Assembly (NCBI RefSeq): GCF_007293315.1
Contig: NZ_VLXZ01000005.1
Location: 124,001 to 188,000 of the forward strand
DNA length: 64,000 nucleotides
Origin: Alkalicoccobacillus porphyridii
GTDB lineage: Bacteria; Bacillota; Bacilli; Bacillales; Bacillaceae_D
Direction: 5' to 3'
Positions 35,010 through 44,026 of the stretch are shown piece by piece. The position numbers were made by a program, and so were the translations under genes. Under the pieces are notes generated by a model. That model had not been told where the DNA came from. It worked only from the letters and a program-made list of their open reading frames with translations, and made no database searches. How positions within the stretch are numbered: position 1 is the first letter of the stretch; every line of letters begins with the position of its first letter.

Positions 35010-35790
35010 GTTCAATTCCTTCTAATTCTGTCAAAACTTCCTCCGTCCGTGTTACTAGCACCTTAAGTAGCTGGTCATCAAATCCAAGATAATCACCTAA
35101 TATAAATGTTTTATCCGTTTGTTCATTTAACTCCTGCAATTGCTTTTGCAAACCTTGCATGAGTACTCCTGTAAATAACAGGTATGGAATCACATAGATA
35201 TTGTCTGCTTTTAGGCGTAACGCCTTTTCTAAGCCTTCTTCGACATTTGGTCTTGTAGCGGCAATATAGCAAACCTCAATATCATGGACAGGCGTATATT
35301 CCCACACAAGTCTTGCAATCTTGAATAAATCACTCGTCTGCTCCGCATCACTACTTCCTCTCCCTACTAAAACAAGCGTTGCAGGCTCACGCTCATCATA
35401 GTGAGGGCGCCCTTCTACTTTCTTTAATCCAGCTTGTTCTGCTCGCTGCTTCACTAAACTTACAATCGTTTGTTCGACGCCAAATGGTCGACCATAAGCG
35501 AAGTGCACATGAGGATAAAGCGTTTTGGCTTTCTCTATTTCCTCAGGTATATCTTCTTTTGCATGCTGTGCGGTTAAAAGGAGCACGGGAACAACGGCGA
35601 TTTTATCTGCTCCTTTTTCTATACATGTTTGAATGGCTTCCTGAATCGAAGGACGTGCAAGCTCAATAAATCCAACTTCTTGAATCGGTATATCCACAAA
35701 TGACCTTTTGGCTTTTTGAATAAATGTATGCAGCTCTTCGTTTCCCTGCTCTACCCTGCTACCGTGACCTACATAAAGAATAGCTTTCAT
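35002..35790 (-). CDS. sirB: Sirohydrochlorin ferrochelatase (CbiX/SirB)
   Basis: The 262-residue protein consists of two related CbiX halves. The first has ILYVGHGSRVEQGNEEL with a catalytic His, and VVPVLLLTAQHAKEDIPEEI with the second His. The second half, starting VLVGRGSSDAEQ, has lost the first His. It inserts iron into sirohydrochlorin to give siroheme, the cofactor of sulfite and nitrite reductases. It overlaps the cobA-hemD gene as ATGA. Confidence 0.92.
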   Translation of the reverse strand: MKAILYVGHGSRVEQGNEELHTFIQKAKRSFVDIPIQEVGFIELARPSIQEAIQTCIEKGADKIAVVPVLLLTAQHAKEDIPEEIEKAKTLYPHVHFAYGRPFGVEQTIVSLVKQRAEQAGLKKVEGRPHYDEREPATLVLVGRGSSDAEQTSDLFKIARLVWEYTPVHDIEVCYIAATRPNVEEGLEKALRLKADNIYVIPYLLFTGVLMQGLQKQLQELNEQTDKTFILGDYLGFDDQLLKVLVTRTEEVLTELEGIEHV

Positions 35791-37235
35791 TTATGTACCT
35801 CCTTATTCTGAGAAGTTAACCACTGGATAAATAGATCTGTCTCAGGATGCTCTAGTGTGTGAGTAACTGTGAAGCCACATTTAGTTGCGGCTTGTAATGA
35901 CATTTTGCCAAAGCAGACTACTGAAACCTCATGACTAAGCTCCAGAGGTGTTATGTCTATTTCCTTCAGGCCTTCTACAACCGTTGAAACAGCCCGTGCG
36001 TTTGGAAACACAATATAATCCACACGATTCTCCTCCAGCATTCTTTTAAGAGTCTGATTAGATTGTCTAAACGGTTTAAGTGTATGTGTTGACTGGAAAG
36101 TTAGAGATGCCCTCTCCAATTCAGGCGGATGTGTACCGAGCAATAAAGTAGATACATTAGTATCTTGATTAGATGGGTCCTCTTGTAGCCCTTTTTCTAT
36201 TAATGCCTGCTCAGCGCTTTTTGTTAAGCTAACTATACTGGCTTTAATGTGCCGAACATCTACATTCAGACGATGTATCCAATTGAAAAACCATTGTACC
36301 GAATCCTTTGTTTCAAACGATATTTGGCTATAATTATTAGGATGAAGATTTTCAGGAAATGGCTCTTCCTTTGTAGACCAACGAGGATATTGAAAAACCT
36401 CAGCTCCTAGATCTCGAAGCTGTGAACCAATTTTACCAGGCTGTGCTGTACTTCGAGCAAGTAGAATATGTTTTCCAAATAAAGGACTACGCTCAAACCA
36501 GCTTTTTATCCCTTGATCTAACCCCGCAACCTGTCCCACGAGTGTAATAGCTGGATTAGAGATTCCTTCTTCTTTCACCTGCTCCACAGCATTTGCTAAT
36601 GTGGTGGTTAAGGTGCGTTGTTTATTTAACGTCCCCCATTGAATAATCTTCACAGGCTCATCCGGTTCTCTACCGAATTTCATCAGATTGTGTGTAATCT
36701 CATTTAAATTCTTTATCCCCATATAAAAGGCAATCGTATCAACACCCTCTGCTAAAGCCTGCCAATTAATCGTCGAGGAACCGTGTCTATTATGAGCTGT
36801 CACGATGGCGAATGAAGTACTTATATCTCTATGCGTGACGGGTATGCCTGCGTACAATGGGGCAGCAATTCCTGACGTGATACCAGGAATGATTTCGTAC
36901 ATTATTTGATTTTGTTCTAGTGCAACTATTTCTTCACCTACTCGACCAAAAACTCCAGGGTCTCCCCCTTTTAGACGTACAACAGTTTTTCCATTTATCG
37001 CATGCTCTAATATCAGATCATTAATTACTTCTTGTCGTAATAAATGTCGGTCCGGTAATTTGCCGCAATAAATTAACTCGGCGTGTTCATGGCAATATTC
37101 AAGCAATAATGGATTAACTAGACGATCGTATAAGATAATATCAGCATTCTCAAGTCGAGATATAGCTTTAGCTGGAATTAAACCTATATCTCCAGGACCT
37201 GCACCTATAAAGGAAACAAAGCCATTATTATTCAT
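35787..37235 (-). CDS. Fused uroporphyrinogen-III methyltransferase and uroporphyrinogen-III synthase-like protein
   Basis: The protein has 482 residues from ATG 37235 (AAAGGAG 8 bases upstream). Residues 1-240 form the SUMT domain (FIGAGPGDIGLIPAKA, VVRLKGGDPGVFGRVGEE, PGITSGIAAPLYAGIPVTHR, TLVGQVA). Residues 255-480 form a HemD-like domain (GKHILLARSTAQPGKIGSQLRDLGAEVFQYP, YIVFPNARAVSTVVE). B. subtilis NasF, of similar length, has this role in siroheme supply for nitrite reductase. It heads the siroheme operon and faces tnrA across a TnrA box. Confidence 0.9.
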   Translation of the reverse strand: MNNNGFVSFIGAGPGDIGLIPAKAISRLENADIILYDRLVNPLLLEYCHEHAELIYCGKLPDRHLLRQEVINDLILEHAINGKTVVRLKGGDPGVFGRVGEEIVALEQNQIMYEIIPGITSGIAAPLYAGIPVTHRDISTSFAIVTAHNRHGSSTINWQALAEGVDTIAFYMGIKNLNEITHNLMKFGREPDEPVKIIQWGTLNKQRTLTTTLANAVEQVKEEGISNPAITLVGQVAGLDQGIKSWFERSPLFGKHILLARSTAQPGKIGSQLRDLGAEVFQYPRWSTKEEPFPENLHPNNYSQISFETKDSVQWFFNWIHRLNVDVRHIKASIVSLTKSAEQALIEKGLQEDPSNQDTNVSTLLLGTHPPELERASLTFQSTHTLKPFRQSNQTLKRMLEENRVDYIVFPNARAVSTVVEGLKEIDITPLELSHEVSVVCFGKMSLQAATKCGFTVTHTLEHPETDLFIQWLTSQNKEVHK

Positions 37236-37326
37236 ATTATTCACTCCTTTAATGTGCAATAGTTAGGAATGCATTCCCACCAATATGTAAGATAATCTCC
37301 CTAAACTTCAGACAGAAAAAATTGAA

Positions 37327-37343
37327 TGTGATATATTGTTACA
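37327..37343. promoter_or_regulatory. Perfect TnrA box
   Basis: TGTGATATATTGTTACA matches the TnrA consensus TGTNANAWWWTNTNACA at every defined position. It lies in the 148-base divergent region, 84 bases from the cobA-hemD start and about 40 from the tnrA start. TnrA could activate the siroheme operon and act on its own gene. Confidence 0.85.
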
Positions 37344-37383
37344 AAGGTTATTCGTTTAAGTGATTTTTAGTGAGGTGGAGCAG

Positions 37384-37686
37384 TTGTCTTATAAAGATAA
37401 AAAGGTCATCACCATTGGGATTGTAAGTGAGTTAACCGGGCTATCCGAACGAAAAATTCGTTATTATGAAGAACGAAAATTATTATTTCCTGAACGATCT
37501 AAAGGCGGTACAAGAAAATACTCGTTTTTAGATGTTGAACGATTGATTGACATCGCCAATAAAATGGAAGATGGCATGCAAACATTTGAGATACGAAAAA
37601 TGGAACAAAAAGCCATTAAGAAACAAGAAGTCAGAGAACGTATGCTTCGAGGCCAAATCAATGCTGCCTTTAATATTCGAAAATAA
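37384..37686 (+). CDS. tnrA: Nitrogen regulator TnrA (MerR family)
   Basis: The protein has 100 residues if started at TTG 37384 (GAGG 8 bases upstream); in-frame GTG codons at 37375 and 37360 are alternatives. [53 protein letters not shown] is the MerR-type DNA-binding region of TnrA. The C-terminal [14 protein letters not shown] is the segment that contacts glutamine synthetase. TnrA activates and represses genes during nitrogen limitation. It is divergent from siroheme genes. Confidence 0.93.
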   Translation: MSYKDKKVITIGIVSELTGLSERKIRYYEERKLLFPERSKGGTRKYSFLDVERLIDIANKMEDGMQTFEIRKMEQKAIKKQEVRERMLRGQINAAFNIRK

Positions 37687-37730
37687 AAGAATGAACCTTT
37701 CAAAGCAGGTAGCCTATACTGCCAACTAGA

Positions 37731-37778
37731 GCTTGTCGACCAAGTCTCATTAAGTGAGATTGTCGACAGGCTTTTTTG
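37731..37778 (+). terminator. Terminator of tnrA
   Basis: GCTTGTCGAC..TCTCA pairs with TGAGA..GTCGACAGGC, followed by TTTTTT, 45 bases after the stop. Confidence 0.88.
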
Positions 37779-37909
37779 TATTTGGTTTAACAAACGTACG
37801 TAGCTTCTTATTTTGACTAGTAATTACCATGATTGAAATGCTATCTGTGAGTCATACTATGTCCAATTAAGGATATCTGATTATTTAACGTATTAAAAGG
37901 GGTTACGAG

Positions 37910-39670
37910 ATGAATTTAAAACGTTTTATCAAACCAGGATTGATTATTGTGGGCTGCGCTCTACTTATCATTTCAGCTAGCTATGCTTTTCCACTTAATA
38001 ACACAGGGGATATAAAAGAGTTTTCTGTAACCAATCATTATGATACCCATACGATGGATAAGCTTTTGGCAAGTGATCTAAAGCAAACGTCCTCACTTTT
38101 CATTCAACAGATGAATCAACAGCTTGAATTATGGGCAGATAGTGGCCACATTACCCAAGAGAACCTCGAGCAAGAATTAAAGGAGCATTCTCATATTACA
38201 GGGTTTGCTCATATAGATGGGGATCAAACACTGATTCGTAGAGGTTTTGTTCATACACCCGACTATTCTAGGCTGACGAAGTCACAAGGGGACCACCTCT
38301 ACTCTTCGCCATATGAAATTGGTCAAAAACAATATATGCTACTAGGTAAAAAGCTAGCAGATGGTACAACAGTTATTGGGGAGATCGATCTCACGTTTGT
38401 GCAAACATTTGTTAAAGATATTGCCTCAGTCGCAGATGCTGGCGGGAATTTTTTCGCTTCCGGAAGCAACCCTAAAGTTCAATGGAAAACGATAGATGAT
38501 GTGCCACAGGATCATCATATAGAAACGGTTTCTGAATTAGGGTGGAAAATTGTTGTTCATTCGGAAGAACAAAAACTAACCAGCTTATCAGATCATTTTC
38601 ACAAAAGCCGAGCTGTCGTTAAACTGAAAGAAAAGGATATAGCTGATGCTTTTTTTAGAGAAAATCCGGATCTCACCATAATAGAAGATAACTGTCCCTT
38701 CTATTTAGTTGAGAAGGAAAATATTGAAACGGAACAACTCTTAGATGATTTACAACATAGTCGATACCTTAGCTATGTTGAACCGGATTATCGTTTGTCT
38801 AAGCAGGATGCGATTCCAAATGACGAATTTTTTGAACCGTATCAGTGGAACCTTAAACAACTTGATCTTGAAAAGGCCTGGACTCAAGCCGACGGTGCAG
38901 ATGTGACCATCGCAATCATCGATACCGGTATAGATACAAATCATCTTGAATTAAACGGAAAGTCGGATCAAGGCTTTAATGCGATTGACGATTCTGATGA
39001 TGTTTCAGATGCTCACGGACATGGAACTCATGTATCTGGCATTGCAGCCGCTATTACAGATAATGTTGACGGCATTGCCGGCGTATCATGGAACAGTCGA
39101 ATTCTTCCTGTTAAAGCACTAGATGACAATGGAGAAGGGTCTTCCTACGCCGTTTCAAAAGGAATTTATTGGGCTGTTGATAATGGTGCAGATGTCATTA
39201 ATATGAGCTTAGGTGATTATCATGACTCAAAGATTCTCTACGATGCTATTCGCTATGCTTATGAGAAGGATGTAGTCATCGTAACAGCTTCAGGCAATGA
39301 GAACGTTGGAGATCCTATGTATCCAGCTGCCTATCCGGAGGTCCTGACTGTAGCAGCCTTAGATAAATCAAAAGACCGAGCCTTTTACTCTAACTATGGT
39401 GATCATGTCGATGTGTCTGCTCCTGGGACAAGCATACCTAGCTTATTCCTAGATAACCAATATGTAGTGATGTCTGGGACGTCTATGGCCAGCCCCCATG
39501 TAGCGGGACTTGCCGCTTTAATACGCTCCGTCAACCCCGAGCTTTCAAATGATGATGTCTACGGAATCATTCGTGACACAGCTACTGATCTTGGAGCGCC
39601 AGGCAAAGATGATTATTATGGCTATGGTGAGATCAATGCTCAAAGAGCTCTTGAATTAGCTATGCCATAA
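37910..39670 (+). CDS. Subtilase (S8) with N-terminal Cache-like sensor domain
   Basis: The 586-residue protein has an N-terminal signal or anchor helix (residues 9-26). Residues 40-225 resemble an extracytoplasmic Cache domain (SSLFIQQMNQQLELWADSG, VIGEIDLTFVQTFVKDI, AGGNFFASG, SELGWKIVVHSEE). Residues 230-300 form a fervidolysin-type propeptide (RAVVKLKEK, YLSYVEPDYRLS). The S8 catalytic domain follows with Asp338 (IAIIDTGID), His371 (GHGTHVSG) and Ser525 (GTSMASPHVAG). All catalytic residues are intact. It is probably exported or anchored by the uncleaved helix. The Cache call is by pattern only. Confidence 0.85.
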   Translation: MNLKRFIKPGLIIVGCALLIISASYAFPLNNTGDIKEFSVTNHYDTHTMDKLLASDLKQTSSLFIQQMNQQLELWADSGHITQENLEQELKEHSHITGFAHIDGDQTLIRRGFVHTPDYSRLTKSQGDHLYSSPYEIGQKQYMLLGKKLADGTTVIGEIDLTFVQTFVKDIASVADAGGNFFASGSNPKVQWKTIDDVPQDHHIETVSELGWKIVVHSEEQKLTSLSDHFHKSRAVVKLKEKDIADAFFRENPDLTIIEDNCPFYLVEKENIETEQLLDDLQHSRYLSYVEPDYRLSKQDAIPNDEFFEPYQWNLKQLDLEKAWTQADGADVTIAIIDTGIDTNHLELNGKSDQGFNAIDDSDDVSDAHGHGTHVSGIAAAITDNVDGIAGVSWNSRILPVKALDDNGEGSSYAVSKGIYWAVDNGADVINMSLGDYHDSKILYDAIRYAYEKDVVIVTASGNENVGDPMYPAAYPEVLTVAALDKSKDRAFYSNYGDHVDVSAPGTSIPSLFLDNQYVVMSGTSMASPHVAGLAALIRSVNPELSNDDVYGIIRDTATDLGAPGKDDYYGYGEINAQRALELAMP

Positions 39671-39686
39671 ACGCAAATAGATATTG

Positions 39687-39726
39687 AAAAAATGCAGAGG
39701 GGGTTTTGCAACCTCTGCATTTTTTC
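39687..39726. terminator. Bidirectional terminator between subtilase and cysC
   Basis: AAAAAATGCAGAGG pairs with CCTCTGCATTTTTT around a GGGTTTTGCAA loop, giving T-runs in both directions. Confidence 0.92.
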
Positions 39727-40332
39727 TCATATCATATTCTTTTTCTTTAAGTAATTCACTACCCGGTCCACGAGGTCTTCTACCGACTCCTTGTCTGAAT
39801 CAAGGATAAGCTCAGGATGAACTGGCTCTTCATAAGGGGAAGAAATTCCTGTGAAATCTGAAATTTCGCCCGATCTTGCTTTTTTATACAGTCCTTTAGG
39901 ATCTCTCTGCTCACACTTCTCTAAGGAGCAGCGTACATATACTTCAATGAACTCACCATCTTCTAGAATGCCACGAACGGAATCACGATCCTCTTTAAAC
40001 GGAGAAATAAAGGCAGTCGCAACAAGAATCCCAGCATCTACAAATAACTTGGCCACTTCACCAATCCTGCGAATATTCTCTTTACGGTCCTCTTCAGAAA
40101 AGCCCAGTCCTTTATTCAGCCCTAACCGTACATTATCTCCATCAAGAAGATAGGTATGTTTTTGTTCTGTCGTCAACCTCTGCTCCAAAGCGTTTGCTAA
40201 TGTGGACTTTCCAGCACCTGAAAGGCCAGTGAACCAGATGACGGCACTCTTATGGCCCTTTTGTTGCTGACGAAGCTGCTTTGTCACTTCACTCTGATGA
40301 TAATACAGGTTTGTCGTATGGTTTGTAGTCAT
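39727..40332 (-). CDS. cysC: Adenylylsulfate kinase
   Basis: The 201-residue kinase makes PAPS from APS. The P-loop is [56 protein letters not shown] and [13 protein letters not shown] are family motifs. It is the last gene of yezD-cysH-sat-cysC and overlaps sat by ATGA. Since CysH here has the cluster of APS reductases, PAPS may not be obligatory for sulfate reduction (inference). Confidence 0.94.
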   Translation of the reverse strand: MTTNHTTNLYYHQSEVTKQLRQQQKGHKSAVIWFTGLSGAGKSTLANALEQRLTTEQKHTYLLDGDNVRLGLNKGLGFSEEDRKENIRRIGEVAKLFVDAGILVATAFISPFKEDRDSVRGILEDGEFIEVYVRCSLEKCEQRDPKGLYKKARSGEISDFTGISSPYEEPVHPELILDSDKESVEDLVDRVVNYLKKKNMI

Positions 40333-41471
40333 ACACTCACCTGCTGCATACCACGTATAAGAACCTCTACTACTTCAGGACGGCTAAATTCCTTTGGAGG
40401 AACCTCACCATTTTTCAACATTTCACGAACCTTTGTTCCAGATAGAATTACTCGACTTTCCGAGTTATGTGGGCATGTTTTTGTAGAGGCCATATTCCCG
40501 CACTCTTTACAGAAAAAGCTGTGTTCAAAGAACAAAGGACGTATGTCGAGGTCTTCCTCTGAAAATTGTTCAAAAATTGTTTGTGCCTCGTATGTTCCAT
40601 AATAATCACCAACACCTGCATGATCACGTCCGACGATAAAATGGGTGCATCCATAGTTCTTCCGCACCAACGCATGAAAAATGGCTTCACGTGGCCCTGC
40701 ATAACGCATCGCAGCTGGAAAGACTGCCAGAGAGACTCGATCTTCAGGGTAGTACTTCTCTAACAAGACTTCATAGCTCTCCATTCTGACATCAGCAGGA
40801 ATATCATCAGATTTGGTTTCCCCAACTAAAGGATTTAATAAAAGTCCATCGACAATTTCTAACGCTGATTTTTGAATATACTCGTGAGCTCTGTGTACAG
40901 GGTTTCTTGTTTGAAAGCCTACAACCGTTTTCCATCCATTTGACTTGAACTGTTCGCGAGTTTGAACTGGATCAAGATGATACGTTTGGAAACGACCGCG
41001 ATCTAAACGCTTAGTGAGCACAATAGGACCTGCTACGTAGGTGTCCGGACGCTCAAACAGCTTTTTCACACCAGGATGAGCTACATCGGTGGTTTTATAT
41101 ACACTTGCTGCTTCCAGTGATTTATCAGGAGAATACCACTCAGTAATAGTGATAACTCCGTAAACCTCCCCATTATAGACTAGCTTTGCCTCCTTCCCTT
41201 TCGAAAAGCTGTCTGTTACACCTTCTTTTACCGGTAAAGTGATTGGAATACTCCATACCGTCCCATTTTCAAGACGTAATGAATGTACTACTGAATGGTA
41301 ATCTCGCTCACTCATAAACCCCGTTAACGGACTAAATCCCCCGATTGCAATCAGTTCTAGATCAGACAGTGCAAAGGCATCAAGCTCTATTTCAAGCTCT
41401 ATATTTGATGTATTATAATCTGGATTAAATTGTTGTATGAGTTTTCCTCCATGTGGTGCAATAATCGTCAT
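40329..41471 (-). CDS. sat: Sulfate adenylyltransferase
   Basis: The protein has 380 residues from ATG 41471 (AGGAG 9 bases upstream), starting [28 protein letters not shown], the ATP-binding [15 protein letters not shown] (HxxH-like) and [14 protein letters not shown] are ATP sulfurylase signatures. [13 protein letters not shown] is the zinc-like Cys loop seen in the bacterial single-domain form. It forms APS from sulfate and ATP. It lies 14 bases after cysH. Confidence 0.95.
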   Translation of the reverse strand: MTIIAPHGGKLIQQFNPDYNTSNIELEIELDAFALSDLELIAIGGFSPLTGFMSERDYHSVVHSLRLENGTVWSIPITLPVKEGVTDSFSKGKEAKLVYNGEVYGVITITEWYSPDKSLEAASVYKTTDVAHPGVKKLFERPDTYVAGPIVLTKRLDRGRFQTYHLDPVQTREQFKSNGWKTVVGFQTRNPVHRAHEYIQKSALEIVDGLLLNPLVGETKSDDIPADVRMESYEVLLEKYYPEDRVSLAVFPAAMRYAGPREAIFHALVRKNYGCTHFIVGRDHAGVGDYYGTYEAQTIFEQFSEEDLDIRPLFFEHSFFCKECGNMASTKTCPHNSESRVILSGTKVREMLKNGEVPPKEFSRPEVVEVLIRGMQQVSV

Positions 41472-41485
41472 GTCCATTCTCTCCT

Positions 41486-42196
41486 TTATTGATGCAAACC
41501 GCATTCTGTTTTATCCGTGTTAGCCCAGCGTCCGCTTCGACTATCCTGCCCATCAGCCACTTGCTTAGTGCAATGAGTACAGCCAATACTTGGATAGTTT
41601 TGATCATGTAGCTTGTTGTACGGAAGCTTGTGAAGCTTAATATACATCCAGATTTCGTCTTCTTTCCAATGAATCAGTGGGCAAATCTTTACCGACTCAA
41701 ACCGATGATCTTGATTTACAAACTGAGTGTTAGCGCGTGTGGGTGATTGCTCTCTTCGCAACCCAGAAATCCACGCTTTTTTTTGATTTAATTGACCTTC
41801 TAACGGATCTAGCTTTCGTATCTTACAGCAAAGGTCGGGATTGGTTTTCCAAAGCTTGTCACCGTGAAGTTCTGCTTGTTGTTTGGGAGTAAGCCCAGGT
41901 TTTTCTAGATCAATTCTGAGTTGAGGGTATTTCTTTTTAACTTCCTCAATAAGCTGATAGGTTTCAATAAAATGAAAATCGGTGTCCAGAAATAAGATTT
42001 GTGCGTCTGGTTTAACTTTAGATATTAGGTCGATTAATACCATACTCTCAGCACCGAAGCTACAGGCATAAACCAGCTCATCACCGTACGTTTGAAACGC
42101 CCATCTTAAAATATCAAGACTATCTAAACCAGCCAATGAGCTATTAATCTCACGAAACGCCTCTAAATCACTATTTTCATAGAGTAGTACACTCAA
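41486..42196 (-). CDS. cysH: APS/PAPS reductase with [4Fe-4S] motif
   Basis: The 236-residue enzyme starts at TTG 42196, with AAAGGATG upstream. [12 protein letters not shown] is the PP-loop, and [13 protein letters not shown] follows. Cys123-Cys124 and Cys206-xx-Cys209 form the cluster-binding set found in APS-type reductases, and Cys232 in ECGLH is the catalytic thiol. It yields sulfite from activated sulfate with thioredoxin. Unlike B. subtilis, no cysP sulfate permease follows it here. Confidence 0.95.
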   Translation of the reverse strand: MSVLLYENSDLEAFREINSSLAGLDSLDILRWAFQTYGDELVYACSFGAESMVLIDLISKVKPDAQILFLDTDFHFIETYQLIEEVKKKYPQLRIDLEKPGLTPKQQAELHGDKLWKTNPDLCCKIRKLDPLEGQLNQKKAWISGLRREQSPTRANTQFVNQDHRFESVKICPLIHWKEDEIWMYIKLHKLPYNKLHDQNYPSIGCTHCTKQVADGQDSRSGRWANTDKTECGLHQ

Positions 42197-42203
42197 TCAG
42201 TAC

Positions 42204-42359
42204 TCATCCTTTCTGCTTGCTTTGGTTAAGACGAACCTTCTCATTTTTCTCCATTTGTACAACCTTTCCATCCTGTACAACAATCGTGACTGATCCATAT
42301 TGCAGATTTTCTAAAAGGTCTGACAATTTCCTCAATACTTGAGCGTCCGTTTTGTTCAA
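42204..42359 (-). CDS. yezD: YezD family (DUF2292) small protein
   Basis: The 51-residue ORF starts at TTG 42359, preceded by AGGAGG with a 7-base spacing. The core YGSVTIVVQDGKVVQMEKNEKVR is the DUF2292/YezD signature. Such proteins are often encoded with sulfur assimilation genes in Bacilli. It is the first gene of the sulfate operon, 7 bases before cysH. The molecular function is unknown. Confidence 0.85.
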   Translation of the reverse strand: MNKTDAQVLRKLSDLLENLQYGSVTIVVQDGKVVQMEKNEKVRLNQSKQKG

Positions 42360-42420
42360 AGCAGAGCCTCCTGTCTAAATTAATTCCTTGTATTTTCATA
42401 TGCTTTATTAGTTTAATTGT

Positions 42421-42449
42421 ATTCTATAGGGTATAATTGCGGCTGTCAA
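42421..42449 (-). promoter_or_regulatory. Promoter of the yezD-cysH-sat-cysC operon
   Basis: On the minus strand TTGACA (42449-42444) and TAGAAT (42426-42421) are exactly 17 bases apart. The start would be near 42414, giving a leader of about 55 bases. The leader is too short for an S-box riboswitch. It contains CAAGGAATTAATTTAG, AT-rich sequence that could hold a CymR-type site, which I cannot confirm. Confidence 0.8.
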
Positions 42450-42466
42450 TGAGATGAACAAGAAGA

Positions 42467-42491
42467 AACCGCCTATTTTTTAAAGGCGGTT
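42467..42491 (-). terminator. Terminator overlapping the stop of the 42473 gene
   Basis: AACCGCC and GGCGGTT form a stem that includes the last codons of the small gene. On the minus strand it is followed by TCTTCTTG, a poor T-run. Confidence 0.55.
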
Positions 42492-42718
42492 AACTCAATA
42501 ATTTTGGCTGGTTTTTTATTTATATGTCTCTTCTCATAGCGAAATCCCTCTTTACAGCGTCTCTCAAATGTCCGTTTTGTGATTGGTTTGGGAGCCGACC
42601 AAGCAATAGAATCAAGATTATCCCAACGATCATGTGTAATAAGTTCCTGTTTATAGTAATACGTATTTCCTGAAGGATAGCTTTTGCTTATGTATTTAAC
42701 CGTTTGTTTTGAGTGCAT
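42473..42718 (-). CDS. Small basic protein of unknown function
   Basis: The 81-residue soluble protein is rich in Lys, Tyr and Arg (TVKYISKSYPSGNTYYYKQE near the start, FERRCKEGFRYEKRHINKKPAK near the end). I do not recognise the family. The ATG at 42718 has weak ribosome-site support (AAAAAAGAGG 9 bases upstream). It lies just upstream of the sulfate operon promoter on the same strand. Confidence 0.55.
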   Translation of the reverse strand: MHSKQTVKYISKSYPSGNTYYYKQELITHDRWDNLDSIAWSAPKPITKRTFERRCKEGFRYEKRHINKKPAKIIELTAFKK

Positions 42719-42804
42719 CCAAAAACCTCTTTTTTTTGTTACAGTATGCCCTTTTAACTAGACGTTATTCTTTAAATACGTAGGTTGTAAGCGTTGTAGT
42801 TACC

Positions 42805-42834
42805 TTGACAAAGTCTTTAGATTCTTAGTAGGAT
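42805..42834 (+). promoter_or_regulatory. Candidate promoter of cbpB
   Basis: TTGACA at 42805-42810 is followed after 18 bases by TAGGAT at 42829-42834. It lies about 80 bases before the GTG start of cbpB. Confidence 0.5.
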
Positions 42835-42917
42835 AAGAGTAACAAACGCTCATGCTTACAATCTCCACACGATTCTTTCCCAATGTACTTATTTTCAAAA
42901 AAATACCTTAAAAAGAA

Positions 42918-43364
42918 GTGATTTCTTTGTTTGATATACTTAAAAATCAACAGTTGATGGATAGCGAAATCGAAGAACTTCTCATCCCCGCTGAAAAAGT
43001 GGCCCATGTTCAGCTTAACAATCCCCTTGAACATGCATTACTTGTTTTAGTTCGATCAGGTTATACGGCGATACCGGTCTTAGACACTAAGGACAAACTA
43101 CATGGATTAATTAGTAAATCAATTATTTTAGACTCATTACTTGGACTTGAGTTTATTGAAGTCGATAAACTACAGAATAAGATTGTAGCTGATGTCATGG
43201 AAAAAGATGTCCCAACCATCCCTCAAGATGCTACATTTGCAAAAGCTTTAACCCTGTCAATTAATCATCCATTTATGTGTGTTGTTGATAAGAATGGTGT
43301 ATTTGTTAGCATTTTAACCAGACGTTCCATTTTGGCACTAGTCAGTAAATATCTCCATATGTAA
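42918..43364 (+). CDS. cbpB: CBS-domain c-di-AMP binding protein CbpB/DarB (YkuL)
   Basis: The 148-residue protein consists of two CBS motifs: residues 22-80 (EKVAHVQLNNPLEHALLVLVRSGYTAIPVLDTKDKLHGLIS) and 90-145 (ADVMEKDVPTIPQDATFAKALTLSINHPFMCVVDKNGVFVSILTRRSIL). The GTG start gives MISLFD, like the start of B. subtilis YkuL. In B. subtilis and Listeria this protein binds c-di-AMP and, when free, activates the Rel (p)ppGpp synthetase or pyruvate carboxylase. That role is by homology. Confidence 0.88.
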   Translation: MISLFDILKNQQLMDSEIEELLIPAEKVAHVQLNNPLEHALLVLVRSGYTAIPVLDTKDKLHGLISKSIILDSLLGLEFIEVDKLQNKIVADVMEKDVPTIPQDATFAKALTLSINHPFMCVVDKNGVFVSILTRRSILALVSKYLHM

Positions 43365-43423
43365 AAATGACGTCAGGACATTTCTGTAGTCGACAAAATT
43401 TCTTTTATGATCTTCTATACAAC

Positions 43424-43456
43424 AAAGGGCTCTGGGGAATGACCCCAAAGCCCTTA
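43424..43456. terminator. Bidirectional terminator
   Basis: AAGGGCTCTGGGG pairs with CCCCAAAGCCCTT around AATGA, between convergent cbpB and the SRPBCC gene. Confidence 0.8.
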
Positions 43457-43475
43457 ATTTACATATGTTAGAGTT

Positions 43476-43931
43476 TTATTGTTCCTCACTTTGCGTTGTT
43501 TGATTCTTTTGGAAATGTTTCACTAATTGCTTCTCCCGTAAATGAAACATGTATGTTAATAGTTTTTTTGTCACCATACTAGGTACCTTTGCAGTAAATT
43601 CTACTTCATCAATAACCATGCTTCTTCCTTCTTCTCTAACAAAGCGATGAGTATGGCGCCAATAAGTGAACGGGTAAACAGGTTTAGTCGCCACATCAAT
43701 AAAATAATGCGGCTTTTTGATTGTTTCTATTGTTGAATGCCACTGCACACCTAACCCCATATAGCCAACTTTCATTTTTAACTGAGTCCCTTCTTCATCT
43801 CCTAGTTGAGTAAGATTAACTTTAGGAAATCGTTGGATCCGGCTAAGATTTTTTGGATCCTGAAAAAAGTCCCATACCTGTTTCATAGGTGCATCAATGG
43901 CTGTCTTATACGTGAAAATAAGTGTGTCCAT
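43476..43931 (-). CDS. SRPBCC (START-like) lipid-binding fold protein
   Basis: The 151-residue protein starts IFTYKTAIDAPMKQVWDFFQDPKNLSRI, the typical beginning of SRPBCC/polyketide-cyclase-like proteins. It ends with the long C-terminal helix VTKKLLTYMFHLREKQLVKHFQK that closes the cavity. These proteins bind hydrophobic ligands; no specific function can be assigned. It is monocistronic. Confidence 0.8.
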   Translation of the reverse strand: MDTLIFTYKTAIDAPMKQVWDFFQDPKNLSRIQRFPKVNLTQLGDEEGTQLKMKVGYMGLGVQWHSTIETIKKPHYFIDVATKPVYPFTYWRHTHRFVREEGRSMVIDEVEFTAKVPSMVTKKLLTYMFHLREKQLVKHFQKNQTTQSEEQ

Positions 43932-44026
43932 GCCTTAACCCCCAGTCAAACAAACATAGCTTTAGTATAGCATGTCATAGAATATTATGAAAAAAGCCCA
44001 ATACATTTGTCGTGTATCAGACTGTA

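Noticed and set aside
42360-42414. An S-box (SAM) riboswitch before the sulfate operon.
   Set aside because: The leader from the clear promoter is only about 55 bases and has no terminator or S-box core.
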